Assembly (NCBI RefSeq): GCF_040219335.1
Contig: NZ_JAVJSQ010000019.1
Coordinates: 496,001 to 560,000 of the forward strand
Origin: Gimesia sp.
GTDB lineage: Bacteria > Planctomycetota > Planctomycetia > Planctomycetales > Planctomycetaceae
Direction: 5' to 3'
DNA length: 64,000 nt
Part shown: positions 32,409 through 41,255 of the stretch, one piece after another
Layout: the number at the start of each line of letters is the position of its first letter
Numbering within the stretch: the first letter of the stretch is position 1
Made by a program: the position numbers and the translations under genes
The notes under the pieces: generated by a model
What the model was told of the DNA's origin: nothing
The model's database searches: none
What the model saw: the letters and a program-made list of their open reading frames with translations, nothing else

Positions 32409-32522
32409 TCAGGCTTCGATCAATCCCTGCTGAATACCGGGATCTAACGACTCCAGCATTCGCTTCTCACTATATGACAGCTGATAAAAACAGAGATGTT
32501 GATCTACATTTGAGGCTGACAT
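32409..32522 (-). CDS. Possible 37-residue protein preceded by an 18-codon frame
   Basis: The ATG at 32522 shares a base with the TGA of a preceding 18-codon frame (32522-32578, starting MNASYDDIELVL), giving a TGATG junction. The 37-residue product is helix-like (YQLSYSEKRMLESLDPG) and ends 16 nt before the next gene. These could be genuine coupled mini-genes or fragments of one gene broken by a frameshift. Confidence 0.3.
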   Translation of the reverse strand: MSASNVDQHLCFYQLSYSEKRMLESLDPGIQQGLIEA

Positions 32523-32834
32523 CAGAAGTTATTCGCCTCTCGTAAAACCAGTTCGATATCGTCGTAGGACGCATTCATTAGCTAACCTGTTTCAACAGTA
32601 TTGAGTCCATTTCTTCGATCCTGGTTCGGCGAGACCTCAATAGAACAGAACGCTCTCCCTTGAGGAGGCCTGAACTGGATTGATATGAGTACCAGCATAA
32701 CGTAATCCAATCGCAGTTGTCAGTTTCTTTTTTTGAAACTAAAACCGGGGTTAACGCCCTGCAGCTGATTTGTCAGGACTGCAGACAGCGTGCCTGAAAT
32801 CCGGGTCCCCAGACTGTGTGCAAATCGGTACGAA

Positions 32835-33668
32835 CTAGTATTTTGATTTGCGCTCGTACTGACTGGCGTGGGCGTGGCCGTATTTGAGCAGGGAGACAAA
32901 GATCACGCCGCCCAAGGCATTTCCGGCAGTGGTCCAGAGCAGAAAGTGACCATAATCCGCCAGAGTCGTACCGGGATCGGCGAAGACTCCCGCCAGCACT
33001 TCGACACTGCCGACAATACAGTGATGCAAGTGTCCCAGACCAATGACTGACGTGATCAGAAAGACGATCAGAATCTGGCTGATCGTATCACGACCGGCAT
33101 AGACCAGCCAGGACAATAAGCCCATCAGCCAGCCGGCGAGCATGCCACTTAACAGGATCACCCAGCCGGGATGGTCGACGATTGAACGGCTTAACTCGCC
33201 AAAGACTTTGACATCAATCACGCCCAGGGCTGGCCCGATGATGACAACCAGCACGGCAAACAGCATCGCCCCGATGAGGTTGGCGAGATAGACAATTCCC
33301 CACAGCCGGATCACCATTTTGAAAGATGCCTGGCGGGAAAGCAGTGGGAGAATCGCGAGGCTGGTCTGCTCGGTAAACAGTTCCGAACGTCCTACGACGA
33401 CCAGGATGAAACCGAATGAATACATCATGCCGACCAGAATTTTGAGCACTGGTTCAGAGAGACTCCCCTGCCCCAGGGTTTGCACGACGGCCACCAGAAA
33501 CAGACTGAAGCCGATATCCAGTCCCGCGGAGAGCCCCGACAGAAACAGACGGAGTGAGGATCGCGTCAGTGCATCCATGGCTTCGACGAGTTCGGCCTGC
33601 AGGATCTGCCCGGGGGCTTTCTTCGCCTCTTCGAGGCCATCAGATTGTAAATCGGTTGCAGCGTTCAT
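32835..33668 (-). CDS. Formate/nitrite transporter (FNT)-family channel
   Basis: A 277-residue membrane protein of the FNT family with about six helices. Features include GFILVVVGRSELFTEQT after the second or third helix and HLHHCIVGSVEVLAGV around the central pore, where FNT channels keep a functional His. It resembles the YfdC branch more than FocA or NirC, so the transported anion is uncertain. It has a soluble charged N-terminus of about 35 residues. No formate or nitrite enzymes are adjacent. Confidence 0.82.
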   Translation of the reverse strand: MNAATDLQSDGLEEAKKAPGQILQAELVEAMDALTRSSLRLFLSGLSAGLDIGFSLFLVAVVQTLGQGSLSEPVLKILVGMMYSFGFILVVVGRSELFTEQTSLAILPLLSRQASFKMVIRLWGIVYLANLIGAMLFAVLVVIIGPALGVIDVKVFGELSRSIVDHPGWVILLSGMLAGWLMGLLSWLVYAGRDTISQILIVFLITSVIGLGHLHHCIVGSVEVLAGVFADPGTTLADYGHFLLWTTAGNALGGVIFVSLLKYGHAHASQYERKSKY

Positions 33669-33726
33669 TATCCTGAATCCAGAGTGAGAGCGCCTCCCTG
33701 TCTATCGTGGGCGGTGACGACTGTCT

Positions 33727-33753
33727 CCGACTGCATGGTCGCACCGCAGTCGG
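33727..33753 (-). terminator. Hairpin downstream of the MDR reductase gene
   Basis: Perfect 8-bp arms CCGACTGC (33727-33734) and GCAGTCGG (33746-33753) with an 11-nt loop, 36 bp after the reductase stop. There is no U tract, so intrinsic termination is unproven. Confidence 0.35.
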
Positions 33754-33789
33754 TCACTGTCAATGCCTGTTCTGAGCGTGGAGCGTCAG

Positions 33790-34800
33790 TCATGGATTCA
33801 CCTGCACGACCGCTTTTCCCATCTTGTTCCCCTGAAACAGATCGAGAAACGCGGCGGGGGTGTTTTCGAGTCCCGTAGTCACGGTCTCTTCCCAGTGAAC
33901 TTTGCCGGCTTTAACCCATTCTCCCATCTGCTGCTGGAACTCGGCCTGCATGTCAATGTGATCAAACACGAGAAAACCCTGCATGCGGAGCCGTTTGGTA
34001 ATGATTTTAAACAGGTTCGCCGGGCCGGGCTGTGGTGTTTTGTCGTTATAGGTTGAGATCATTCCACAGCAGACAATGCGGCCATGGTCATTCATATTAT
34101 CCAGGGCTGCCTGCAGGTGATCGCCGCCCACATTGTCGAAATAGAGATCAATGCCTTCCGGTGCGTGTTGCTGCAACGCCGCGGAAACATCGTCAACTTC
34201 CCGGTAATTGAATGCGGCATCGATACCGGCTTTGTCTTTAAGCCAGTCGATCTTGGCCTGTGAACCGGCACTTCCCACGACATAACAGCCCTTGATTTTC
34301 GCGATCTGACAGACGATCGAACCGACGGCACCCGAGGCAGCGGAGACAAACACACGATCTCCGGGCTGGAGTCCGCCGATCTTCAGTGTCCCCACATAAG
34401 CGGTCATACCTGTCATTCCCATGATGCTCAGATAAGCCGACAATGGTGCTGCTTGGGGATCGACTTTCGTCACGCCTGTGCCATCCGAAATCCAAGTATC
34501 CCGCCAACCCTGGTTGCCTAACACATAATCGCCTGCGGAAAACTCCCCATGCTTTGAAGCGATGACTTTCCCGACACAGGCCCCTTCCATCGGCGCCCCG
34601 ATCTGAAAAGGTGCGACATAGCTGTCCCCTTCCCGCATGCGTCCCCGCATGTAGGGATCGACGGAGAGCCATTCGTTTTGGACGAGGAATTCATTTTCTC
34701 CAGGATCGCTGAGTTCGGTTTCGACCAGTTCGAAATTGTCGAGCGTGGGTTCTCCATCGGGATAGGCTGTTAACTGGAAACGACGTGAGAGCATTGTCAT
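33790..34800 (-). CDS. NADP-dependent oxidoreductase, zinc-free MDR family (CurA/YncB-like)
   Basis: A 336-residue medium-chain dehydrogenase/reductase. The substrate-binding N-terminal domain contains WLSVDPYMRGRM. The Rossmann domain has GAVGSIVCQIAKIKGCYVVG, and FDNVGGDHLQAAL is typical of the leukotriene B4 12-hydroxydehydrogenase/prostaglandin reductase branch. No zinc-ligand cysteines are seen. Such enzymes reduce activated double bonds of enones or alkenals with NADPH. The ATG at 34800 with AAAAAGG upstream is preferred over the open frame to 34872. Confidence 0.85.
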   Translation of the reverse strand: MTMLSRRFQLTAYPDGEPTLDNFELVETELSDPGENEFLVQNEWLSVDPYMRGRMREGDSYVAPFQIGAPMEGACVGKVIASKHGEFSAGDYVLGNQGWRDTWISDGTGVTKVDPQAAPLSAYLSIMGMTGMTAYVGTLKIGGLQPGDRVFVSAASGAVGSIVCQIAKIKGCYVVGSAGSQAKIDWLKDKAGIDAAFNYREVDDVSAALQQHAPEGIDLYFDNVGGDHLQAALDNMNDHGRIVCCGMISTYNDKTPQPGPANLFKIITKRLRMQGFLVFDHIDMQAEFQQQMGEWVKAGKVHWEETVTTGLENTPAAFLDLFQGNKMGKAVVQVNP

Positions 34801-35285
34801 CGGACCTTTTTCATATAAGCGACTGTTATTGTCAGAGAAGCGTCTAATGCAACTGGACGGCCCACCGTTCAAGGCACGGCTGGAGATCCTAATTGCATTG
34901 GTACGTAGTATTTATTATCCGCATTTCATATACCAAAGCCGGAGAGAATGATATTTCCTGACCAACAAATCAATGATACCTGATCTGTGGCGTCGTTGGA
35001 CCTGCTGGAAGGCTCCGATCCGTCAATCAGAATGACTTCAATTTCATTACCGAGGCTCTCCCCTGATGACAGTGTGACTGACATTGGGTGCAGAGCGACC
35101 AGGTTGCGCGATTGGGTGTCACCTTCACTGTCCGATTGATCGCTGAACGACCTGCTGAACGGGGCGATCAAACGACAACCTGAGGGATTGCACTGGGAGC
35201 CCGATTAATTTCACACATGAAATACCGAGCTTCTGATCTGGTCGGTACTTGTGGTTGAAGTAAAGTCTCAATGCCTGTCACGATC
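34801..35285. other. Intergenic region without a convincing gene
   Basis: About 485 bp between the MDR reductase and the BON gene. A minus-strand frame at 34926-35171 has no ribosome binding site and no recognisable domain. The only element I can support is the sigma-54-like promoter at its right end. Confidence 0.5.
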
Positions 35286-35300
35286 TGGCACAATTCGTGC
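35286..35300 (+). promoter_or_regulatory. Sigma-54-type promoter before the BON-domain gene
   Basis: TGGCAC (35286-35291) and GTGC (35297-35300) keep the essential GG (-24) and GC (-12) at the canonical 10-bp spacing, one mismatch from TTGC in the -12 element. The BON gene starts about 40 nt after the predicted start point. It would need an enhancer-binding protein, not identified here. Confidence 0.5.
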
Positions 35301-35350
35301 TAAGAGGGATGGTCTCACCAATCTGATTGGCTACCACTTTTACCCTCACT

Positions 35351-35632
35351 ATGACTCAGGACTACCCCATGCTGAAACTGCAGGAAGCGATACTGCCTGA
35401 AGAAGGCCTCACTCACCGCATTAAACATACAATTCATCAACTGGGCTATCCACAGTTGAGACAGATTCGCTGTGAATCAATGGGTTCGACGCTGATCCTG
35501 CAGGGAGAGCTCTCTTCCTGGTATGAACTACAGTTGATTCTGAAAATTGCCGTCAACGAGCCGGAGGTGGAGCGGGTGGAGAATCAGATTCGGGTCCACT
35601 CAGGGAATCAGTTCTCCCTGGTGGCTGACTGA
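35351..35632 (+). CDS. Small BON-domain protein
   Basis: A 93-residue protein that is almost entirely one BON (OsmY/nodulation) domain: STLILQGELSSWYELQLILK and VERVENQIRV match the alpha-beta core of the fold. BON domains associate with membranes or ligands, often in stress responses. There is no signal peptide, unlike OsmY, so it may be cytoplasmic. The ATG at 35351 is chosen; a later ATG at 35369 is possible and neither has a good Shine-Dalgarno sequence. The sigma-54-like promoter upstream suggests inducible expression. Confidence 0.7.
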   Translation: MTQDYPMLKLQEAILPEEGLTHRIKHTIHQLGYPQLRQIRCESMGSTLILQGELSSWYELQLILKIAVNEPEVERVENQIRVHSGNQFSLVAD

Positions 35633-36253
35633 TGCGTCAGACTGTCGGGACAGCTGCGGATTAAAGTAACTGGAATTCAATCTACACACTCTCACTGATA
35701 CCCTAGGGATACTTCTCTGTCGATTGTTCAGCTGCGCGGTCTGCTGGCATTCTGGTATGATCGTGTTTTGTGAGATTCATCCTGTGATTTCCCTGTCTCC
35801 GGAGATGACCTGGATTCCTGCAAGCGAACACCGACATCGTTCAGGGACATCATGCTCAGTGGCGCCGGGGTGTCAAGTGCGATGCAGGGATGAAATCTTC
35901 TGAATGTGCAGTGAAAGGGGTGTGAGTATGCGACGAAATACGTTGAGTGTGCTGCGAAATGATTTGAAATCTTACGAGACAGAGGGAACCAATGCCTGTT
36001 GTTCCGGTGAAAAGCGGGAAAATTCGACGTGGATTCAGGTGAACCTGGCGCGGCTGTGGTCGCTGTTCCGGTGCACGCATCGCTCGCCTCGCGCGCGAAG
36101 CACAATTTCACAAGATATGATTCCGCCAGGTGCGGATCAAGTTCGGTTTGTGCAGTGAATTCAGGTGAAGATCAGTGCTGATAATAATGAAGTCGGATCT
36201 GGTCAGGAGCGGCACCGGAATCGGGAACAGAAAATGCTGCAGCGGAGCGCAAC
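35633..36253. other. Intergenic region with one doubtful small frame
   Basis: A plus-strand frame from an ATG at 35928 to 36158 (76 residues, MRRNTLSVLRND start) has an AGGGG sequence upstream but no recognisable domain, and its composition is Arg/Ser-rich. I do not call it a gene. Nothing else is evident before the tRNA terminator. Confidence 0.4.
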
Positions 36254-36290
36254 AAAAAACGCTGAACCGGCGAAAGCGATTCAGCGTTTT
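36254..36290 (-). terminator. Intrinsic terminator of tRNA-Ser
   Basis: Perfect 11-bp arms AAAACGCTGAA (36256-36266) and TTCAGCGTTTT (36280-36290) with a 13-nt loop. On the minus strand the stem ends in a run of six T (36259-36254), 20 nt after the tRNA 3' end. Confidence 0.8.
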
Positions 36291-36309
36291 AAAGATTCAG
36301 ATGCAAAGC

Positions 36310-36393
<84 letters not shown>

Positions 36394-36685
36394 AGAAGCC
36401 CGAAATAGCTGTAAGGCATGGGCTTCGGTCGAAGTATATATTGTGTAAGTCTGCTTGTAAAGTCACATTTATCGCCCCGAGACGGGATGCAGGCGGGATG
36501 AGGAACATTGATTCCTGCTGTAACGGTTTTTTCAATTCTGTTTTGGTGATCCTGAGGTGAAAACCCTGTTTTCAAGCTGTTCTGACTCTCTGTTCCGACT
36601 AAAACGGGCTATGATCTTCCCAGAAAATCAGTACGCTGGAGCGTGTTTTTCCCAAGACCATCAACAGAAATTAAGGATTACTACC

Positions 36686-37339
36686 ATGGCGGCACGCGGT
36701 AAAGTGCACCTGAATATGATCGTCACCAAAACGGGGGACGCGGGAGAAACGTATATCAACGATGGCTCGCGGGTGCCCAAGACATCGAAGCGGATCCAGG
36801 CACTGGCGGTGGTGGAACAGATTGCTGTTAAACTGGGTTATTTCATTTTCGCCTGCGACCAGGATGTGCTGCATCTTCCATTGGCGGAAGATGTGACGTG
36901 TCAGCTGAACCTGACTGAACTGGCACACTCATTTCAACAGGAGATGTATGATCTGGGTTCGGATTTGAGCACTCCGTTCAAGGAGGGCGAGACCGCAGGC
37001 CGCTTTCCACAGGCGAAGGTAGAAGAAATCACCGCGCTGATCGGAGAACTGACGCCGATTCTGGAACCGCTGGATTCATTTATTCTGCCACAGGGAAGCC
37101 TGCGGGTGTTGATCTCGCATGATATCCGCACCATGGTCCGAGAAGCGGAGCTCAAAGTCTGGGAAATCGAAGAGCCCGTGAACCCGGCTGTGTGTCAGTA
37201 CCTGAATCGACTCTCCGATTTCTGGTTTGTGTTCAGCCGAATTCTGCAGTACGAAGAACAGCGGTCAGACGAGATTGAAATCAAGCTCTGGGAACCGAAT
37301 CAGCAGCATCCACGCGGCGTGACGATTCGCAAAGCGTGA
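36686..37339 (+). CDS. PduO-type cob(I)alamin adenosyltransferase-like protein with altered active site
   Basis: A 217-residue protein with PduO-type features: TKTGDAGETYINDGSRVPK at the N-terminus (nucleotide-binding loop) and YLNRLSDFWFVFSR near the C-terminus. The canonical CRRAER motif is changed to V-R-E-A-E-L (151-156), losing two conserved arginines, and the usual DELN segment reads VEQI. Canonical enzymes transfer adenosyl from ATP to cob(I)alamin, so this member may be inactive, altered, or a cobalamin-handling protein. It converges directly on metH, a cobalamin enzyme. The ATG at 36686 with AAGGA upstream is chosen over a longer frame. Confidence 0.75.
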   Translation: MAARGKVHLNMIVTKTGDAGETYINDGSRVPKTSKRIQALAVVEQIAVKLGYFIFACDQDVLHLPLAEDVTCQLNLTELAHSFQQEMYDLGSDLSTPFKEGETAGRFPQAKVEEITALIGELTPILEPLDSFILPQGSLRVLISHDIRTMVREAELKVWEIEEPVNPAVCQYLNRLSDFWFVFSRILQYEEQRSDEIEIKLWEPNQQHPRGVTIRKA

Positions 37340-40300
37340 TCAGTTTCCGTTCTCATCCAAGAGGACGGGACGCAGCCAGCGGGAGAGTTCGTCGTGAGAC
37401 ATCTGCTTCCGTTCGGCCAGCGATTCCAGCTGGTCCCTGTCGATCTTGCCGACATGGAAATAGCGTGATTCCGGATAAGAGAGATACCAGCCCGAAACCG
37501 CGGCAGCCGGGCTCATCGCGAAGTGATCTGTGAGGCTCACGCCGATTTCAGGTGTGGCATTGAGCATCTTGAACAGCGTGTCCTTTTCGGTATGATCGGG
37601 ACAGGCCGGATAGCCGGGAGCGGGACGGATCCCCGTGTACTGCTCCTTGATCAACGCTTCATTGTCGAGCGTTTCTGAAGCGGCATAACCCCAGAACTCT
37701 TTGCGGACCCGTTCGTGCAGATGCTCTGCAAACGCTTCTGCCAGACGGTCAGCGAGGGCCTTGACCATGATGCTGTTGTAGTCATCGTGGTCTTCCTGAT
37801 ACTTCCGGGCGATTTCTTCGGCCCCGATACCGGCGGTGACGACGAAGCCGCCGATATAGTCGATTTTCCCACTCTCTTTCGGGGCGACGAAGTCCGCGAG
37901 CGACATCAGCGGTGCTTCTTCCTGTCCCCGCTTGCGGATCTGCTGGCGGATGTGATGCAGGCGGGCAACCGTGTGCTCGCGGTCGGTGTTATCGTAGACT
38001 TCGATGTCATCGCCGTTGACGCGGTTGGCGGGCCAGAAGCCGATAACGGCGCGCGCGGTGAGCAGTTTTTCGTCGATAATCTTCTGCAGCATCGCCTGTG
38101 CGTTCTTAAACAGGTCGCGGGCAGCTTCGCCGATGATTTCGTCTTCCAGAATCCGCGGATACTTGCCGACCAGATCCCAGCTGATGAAGAAAGGAGTCCA
38201 GTCGATGTATTTCACCAGATCTTCCAGCGGGTAATTGTCGAGCACCTGAGTGCCTGTAAAGCCGGGGGTGGGTGGCATGTAGTTATCCCAGTCGATCTGG
38301 AGGCCCTGTTTAACGGCTTCCGCATAAGGGACGGGTGCGCCCTGCGGTTTACGATTGGCGACCCGCTCGCGAACCACAGCATACTCCTCTTTAATCCCTT
38401 TGACATACTTGGCGTGATGTTCATCCGAGAGAAGCGAACTGGCGACACCGACGGCCCGGGAAGCGTCAGGCACGTAGACCACCTGATTGCGTTTGTACTG
38501 CGGTTCAATCTTGACCGCGGTATGTGCCTTGGACGTGGTGGCACCACCGATCAGCAGGGGGAGATCCATCTCCAGACGTTCCATTTCACAGGCCACGGTG
38601 ACCATTTCGTCGAGAGACGGAGTAATCAGGCCGGACAGGCCGATGATGTCACACTCTTTTTCACGGGCCGTCTGCAGAATTTTTTCACAGGGGACCATCA
38701 CGCCGAGATCGATGACTTCGAAGTTATTGCACTGCAGTACCACGCCGACGATATTCTTGCCGATATCGTGGACGTCCCCCTTCACGGTTGCCATCAGGAT
38801 GCGACCGTTGGTCTTACTGGATTCCGTTTTTTCCTCTTCGATGTAAGGCTGCAGATAGGCGACGGCCTGCTTCATCACACGGGCCGATTTCACCACCTGC
38901 GGGAGAAACATCTTCCCTGCCCCGAAGAGATCGCCGACGACATTCATGCCATCCATCAGCGGACCTTCGATGACATCCAGCGGACGGGGCAACTGCTGAC
39001 GGGCTTCTTCGGAATCTTCGATGATGTAGGTCGAGATCCCCTTCACCAGTGCATGCGCGATGCGCTCGGTCACGGGCAGTTCGCGCCAGGTAAGGTCTTC
39101 AGTGGATGTCCCCCCTGTTTTCCCATCACCACGGTATTTTTCGGCGATTTCCAGCAGGGCCTCGGTGGCGTTGGAATTCCGGTTCAGGATCACATCCTCA
39201 ACCTTCTCCTTGAGCTCCGCGGGCAGATCGTCGTAAACGGCCAGCTGGCTGGCATTCACGATCCCCATATTCATGCCGACCTGAATGGCGTGATAGAGAA
39301 AGACCGAGTGAATGGCTTCACGAACCGGGTTATTTCCCCGGAAAGAGAATGAAACGTTGGAAACACCTCCGGAGATACTCACGTGAGGCAGGTTTTTATG
39401 AATCCAGTCGGTCGCTTCGATGAAGTCGACGGCGTAGTTATTGTGCTCATCGATCCCGGTGGCCACGGCGAAGATATTCGGGTCGAAAATGATGTCTTGC
39501 GGTGCGAAATCGAGCTTGTCCAACAACAGGCGATACGAGCGTTCGCAGATTTCAATCTTACGCTGTTTTGTATCGGCCTGCCCGTCTTCGTCGAAGGCCA
39601 TGATAACCACGGCGGCCCCGTAGCGCTGACAGAGGCGCGCCTTGTCCAGAAACTCTGCTTCCCCTTCTTTGAGGCTGATCGAGTTGACAATCGGTTTACC
39701 CTGAATGCATTTCAGACCGGCTTCGATGACTTCCCACTTGGAAGAGTCGACCATGACGGGAACCCGGGCGATTTCCGGTTCGGTCGCGACCAGATTCAGA
39801 AAGGAGGTCATCGCAGCCACGGCATCAAGCATGCCTTCGTCCATGTTGACATCCATGATGTCAGCGCCGTTCTGAACCTGCTGCAGAGCGACTTCCAAAG
39901 CCGTATCGTAATCAGACTCCTTGATCAGTCGCTTGAACCGGGCCGAACCGGTGACGTTGCAGCGTTCGCCCACATTTGTGAACAGACTCTCTTTGGTGAT
40001 GTTCAACGGCTCCAGTCCGGAAAGCCGGAGTGCAGGTTCGATTTCGGGAATCTTGCGAGGCGGTTTACCTTCCATCGCCTGCGCAATGGCTTTGATGTGA
40101 GCCGGCGTCGTACCACAACAACCACCGAGAATGTTCAGGAAGCCGCTGGTAGCGAATTCGTCGACAATGGCAGCCATCTCGGAGGCGCTCTGATCGTACT
40201 CACCGAATTCATTCGGCAAACCGGCATTGGGGTGCGCTGAAACGTAAGTATCCGCGACGCGCGACAGCTCTTTCACGTACTGCCTGAGCTCCTGTGCTCC

Positions 40301-41056
40301 CAGCGCACAGTTCAGACCGATCGAGAACGGGCGGGCATGTGCCAGCGAGTTCCAGAAGGCTTCGGTCGTCTGCCCCGATAATGTCCGTCCTGAGGCATCC
40401 GTGATTGTCCCGGAAATCATGATGGGGAGTTCAATGTTTTCCCGCTCGAAGTAAGTGTGAACGGCAAAGACGGCGGCTTTCGCATTCAGTGTATCGAAGA
40501 TGGTCTCGATGAGGAGCAGGTCGGTGCCCCCTTTGACCAGCCCATCGATTGATTCAAGGTAGTTCTCGACCAGTTCATCGTAGGTGACATTGCGGGCGCC
40601 TGGATCGTTCACATCGGGAGAAATCGAACAGGTGCGGCTGGTGGGTCCCAGAATACCCGCGACCCAGCGTGGTTTCTCCGGATTGGCGGCTGTGAATTCG
40701 TCAGCCACTTCGCGGGCCAGTTTCGCTGATTCATAGTTCAGCTCGTAGACCAGTTCCTCCATCTCGTAGTCGCTCTGCGAGAGACGGGTCGCGTTAAATG
40801 TATTGGCCTCAATGATGTCCGCGCCGGCCTCAAGGTATTCACGGTGGATTTCACGGATGATGTCCGGCTGAGTCAACGAGAGCAGGTCGTTGTTTCCCGC
40901 GATATCCATGTGGTAATCAGCAAACCGTTTGCCCCGATAATCGGCTTCCTTGAGCTTATGGTTCTGGATCATCGTCCCCATCGCCCCGTCCAGAATCAGA
41001 ATTCGTTGCTGGACAGCGGCATAAAGGGCTTCGATACGAGCGGCACGGTCGGACAT
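37340..41056 (-). CDS. metH: Cobalamin-dependent methionine synthase
   Basis: Full-length MetH (1238 residues; E. coli MetH is 1227). The domains are a homocysteine-binding domain with the zinc motif [11 protein letters not shown], a pterin (methyltetrahydrofolate) domain with [11 protein letters not shown], a cap, a B12 domain with [11 protein letters not shown], where His supplies the lower cobalt ligand, and a C-terminal SAM-dependent reactivation domain. It methylates homocysteine using methyl-tetrahydrofolate. Its leader of about 150 nt contains paired blocks described separately. Its stop codon directly abuts that of the adenosyltransferase-like gene. Confidence 0.97.
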   Translation of the reverse strand: MSDRAARIEALYAAVQQRILILDGAMGTMIQNHKLKEADYRGKRFADYHMDIAGNNDLLSLTQPDIIREIHREYLEAGADIIEANTFNATRLSQSDYEMEELVYELNYESAKLAREVADEFTAANPEKPRWVAGILGPTSRTCSISPDVNDPGARNVTYDELVENYLESIDGLVKGGTDLLLIETIFDTLNAKAAVFAVHTYFERENIELPIMISGTITDASGRTLSGQTTEAFWNSLAHARPFSIGLNCALGAQELRQYVKELSRVADTYVSAHPNAGLPNEFGEYDQSASEMAAIVDEFATSGFLNILGGCCGTTPAHIKAIAQAMEGKPPRKIPEIEPALRLSGLEPLNITKESLFTNVGERCNVTGSARFKRLIKESDYDTALEVALQQVQNGADIMDVNMDEGMLDAVAAMTSFLNLVATEPEIARVPVMVDSSKWEVIEAGLKCIQGKPIVNSISLKEGEAEFLDKARLCQRYGAAVVIMAFDEDGQADTKQRKIEICERSYRLLLDKLDFAPQDIIFDPNIFAVATGIDEHNNYAVDFIEATDWIHKNLPHVSISGGVSNVSFSFRGNNPVREAIHSVFLYHAIQVGMNMGIVNASQLAVYDDLPAELKEKVEDVILNRNSNATEALLEIAEKYRGDGKTGGTSTEDLTWRELPVTERIAHALVKGISTYIIEDSEEARQQLPRPLDVIEGPLMDGMNVVGDLFGAGKMFLPQVVKSARVMKQAVAYLQPYIEEEKTESSKTNGRILMATVKGDVHDIGKNIVGVVLQCNNFEVIDLGVMVPCEKILQTAREKECDIIGLSGLITPSLDEMVTVACEMERLEMDLPLLIGGATTSKAHTAVKIEPQYKRNQVVYVPDASRAVGVASSLLSDEHHAKYVKGIKEEYAVVRERVANRKPQGAPVPYAEAVKQGLQIDWDNYMPPTPGFTGTQVLDNYPLEDLVKYIDWTPFFISWDLVGKYPRILEDEIIGEAARDLFKNAQAMLQKIIDEKLLTARAVIGFWPANRVNGDDIEVYDNTDREHTVARLHHIRQQIRKRGQEEAPLMSLADFVAPKESGKIDYIGGFVVTAGIGAEEIARKYQEDHDDYNSIMVKALADRLAEAFAEHLHERVRKEFWGYAASETLDNEALIKEQYTGIRPAPGYPACPDHTEKDTLFKMLNATPEIGVSLTDHFAMSPAAAVSGWYLSYPESRYFHVGKIDRDQLESLAERKQMSHDELSRWLRPVLLDENGN

Positions 41057-41206
41057 ACTTCTAAAAACCTGTACTTTTCACTGATGTTGGGAATGCGACG
41101 TGAGAGATCGCGGTTTCCGGCAGCATCCATCGCCGGAATACGCTGTAAATTACGACACCCCGCACCTCATTGACACAAAATCAGGGGTTCAGGGTGCGCA
41201 ATGACA
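41057..41206 (-). promoter_or_regulatory. Structured 5' leader of metH
   Basis: An extended -10 element (TGTTAGAAT, minus strand, -10 box at 41218-41213) would start transcription near 41206. The leader then contains interleaved complementary blocks: GCACC (41197-41193) with GGTGC (41166-41162), and ACCCC (41188-41184) with GGGGT (41161-41157). A 7-bp hairpin, TTCCGGC and GCCGGAA (41138-41132 and 41121-41115), follows. I cannot match it to a known SAM, SAH or cobalamin riboswitch. Confidence 0.35.
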
Positions 41207-41255
41207 GCCGGCATTCTAACAGATCAGTACAAAAGAAATACAGCAGGCCCGCGGC

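Noticed and set aside
34926-35171. 81-residue minus-strand frame in the gap before the BON gene
   Set aside because: Low-complexity Ser-rich composition, no ribosome binding site, no domain.
35728-36111. 127-residue minus-strand frame before the tRNA
   Set aside because: Composition is not protein-like (Ser/Thr/His/Pro scatter), with no ribosome binding site or known domain.
41057-41255. Cobalamin or SAM riboswitch before metH
   Set aside because: No conserved B12-box or SAM-box sequence could be recognised, so only an unclassified structured leader is reported.
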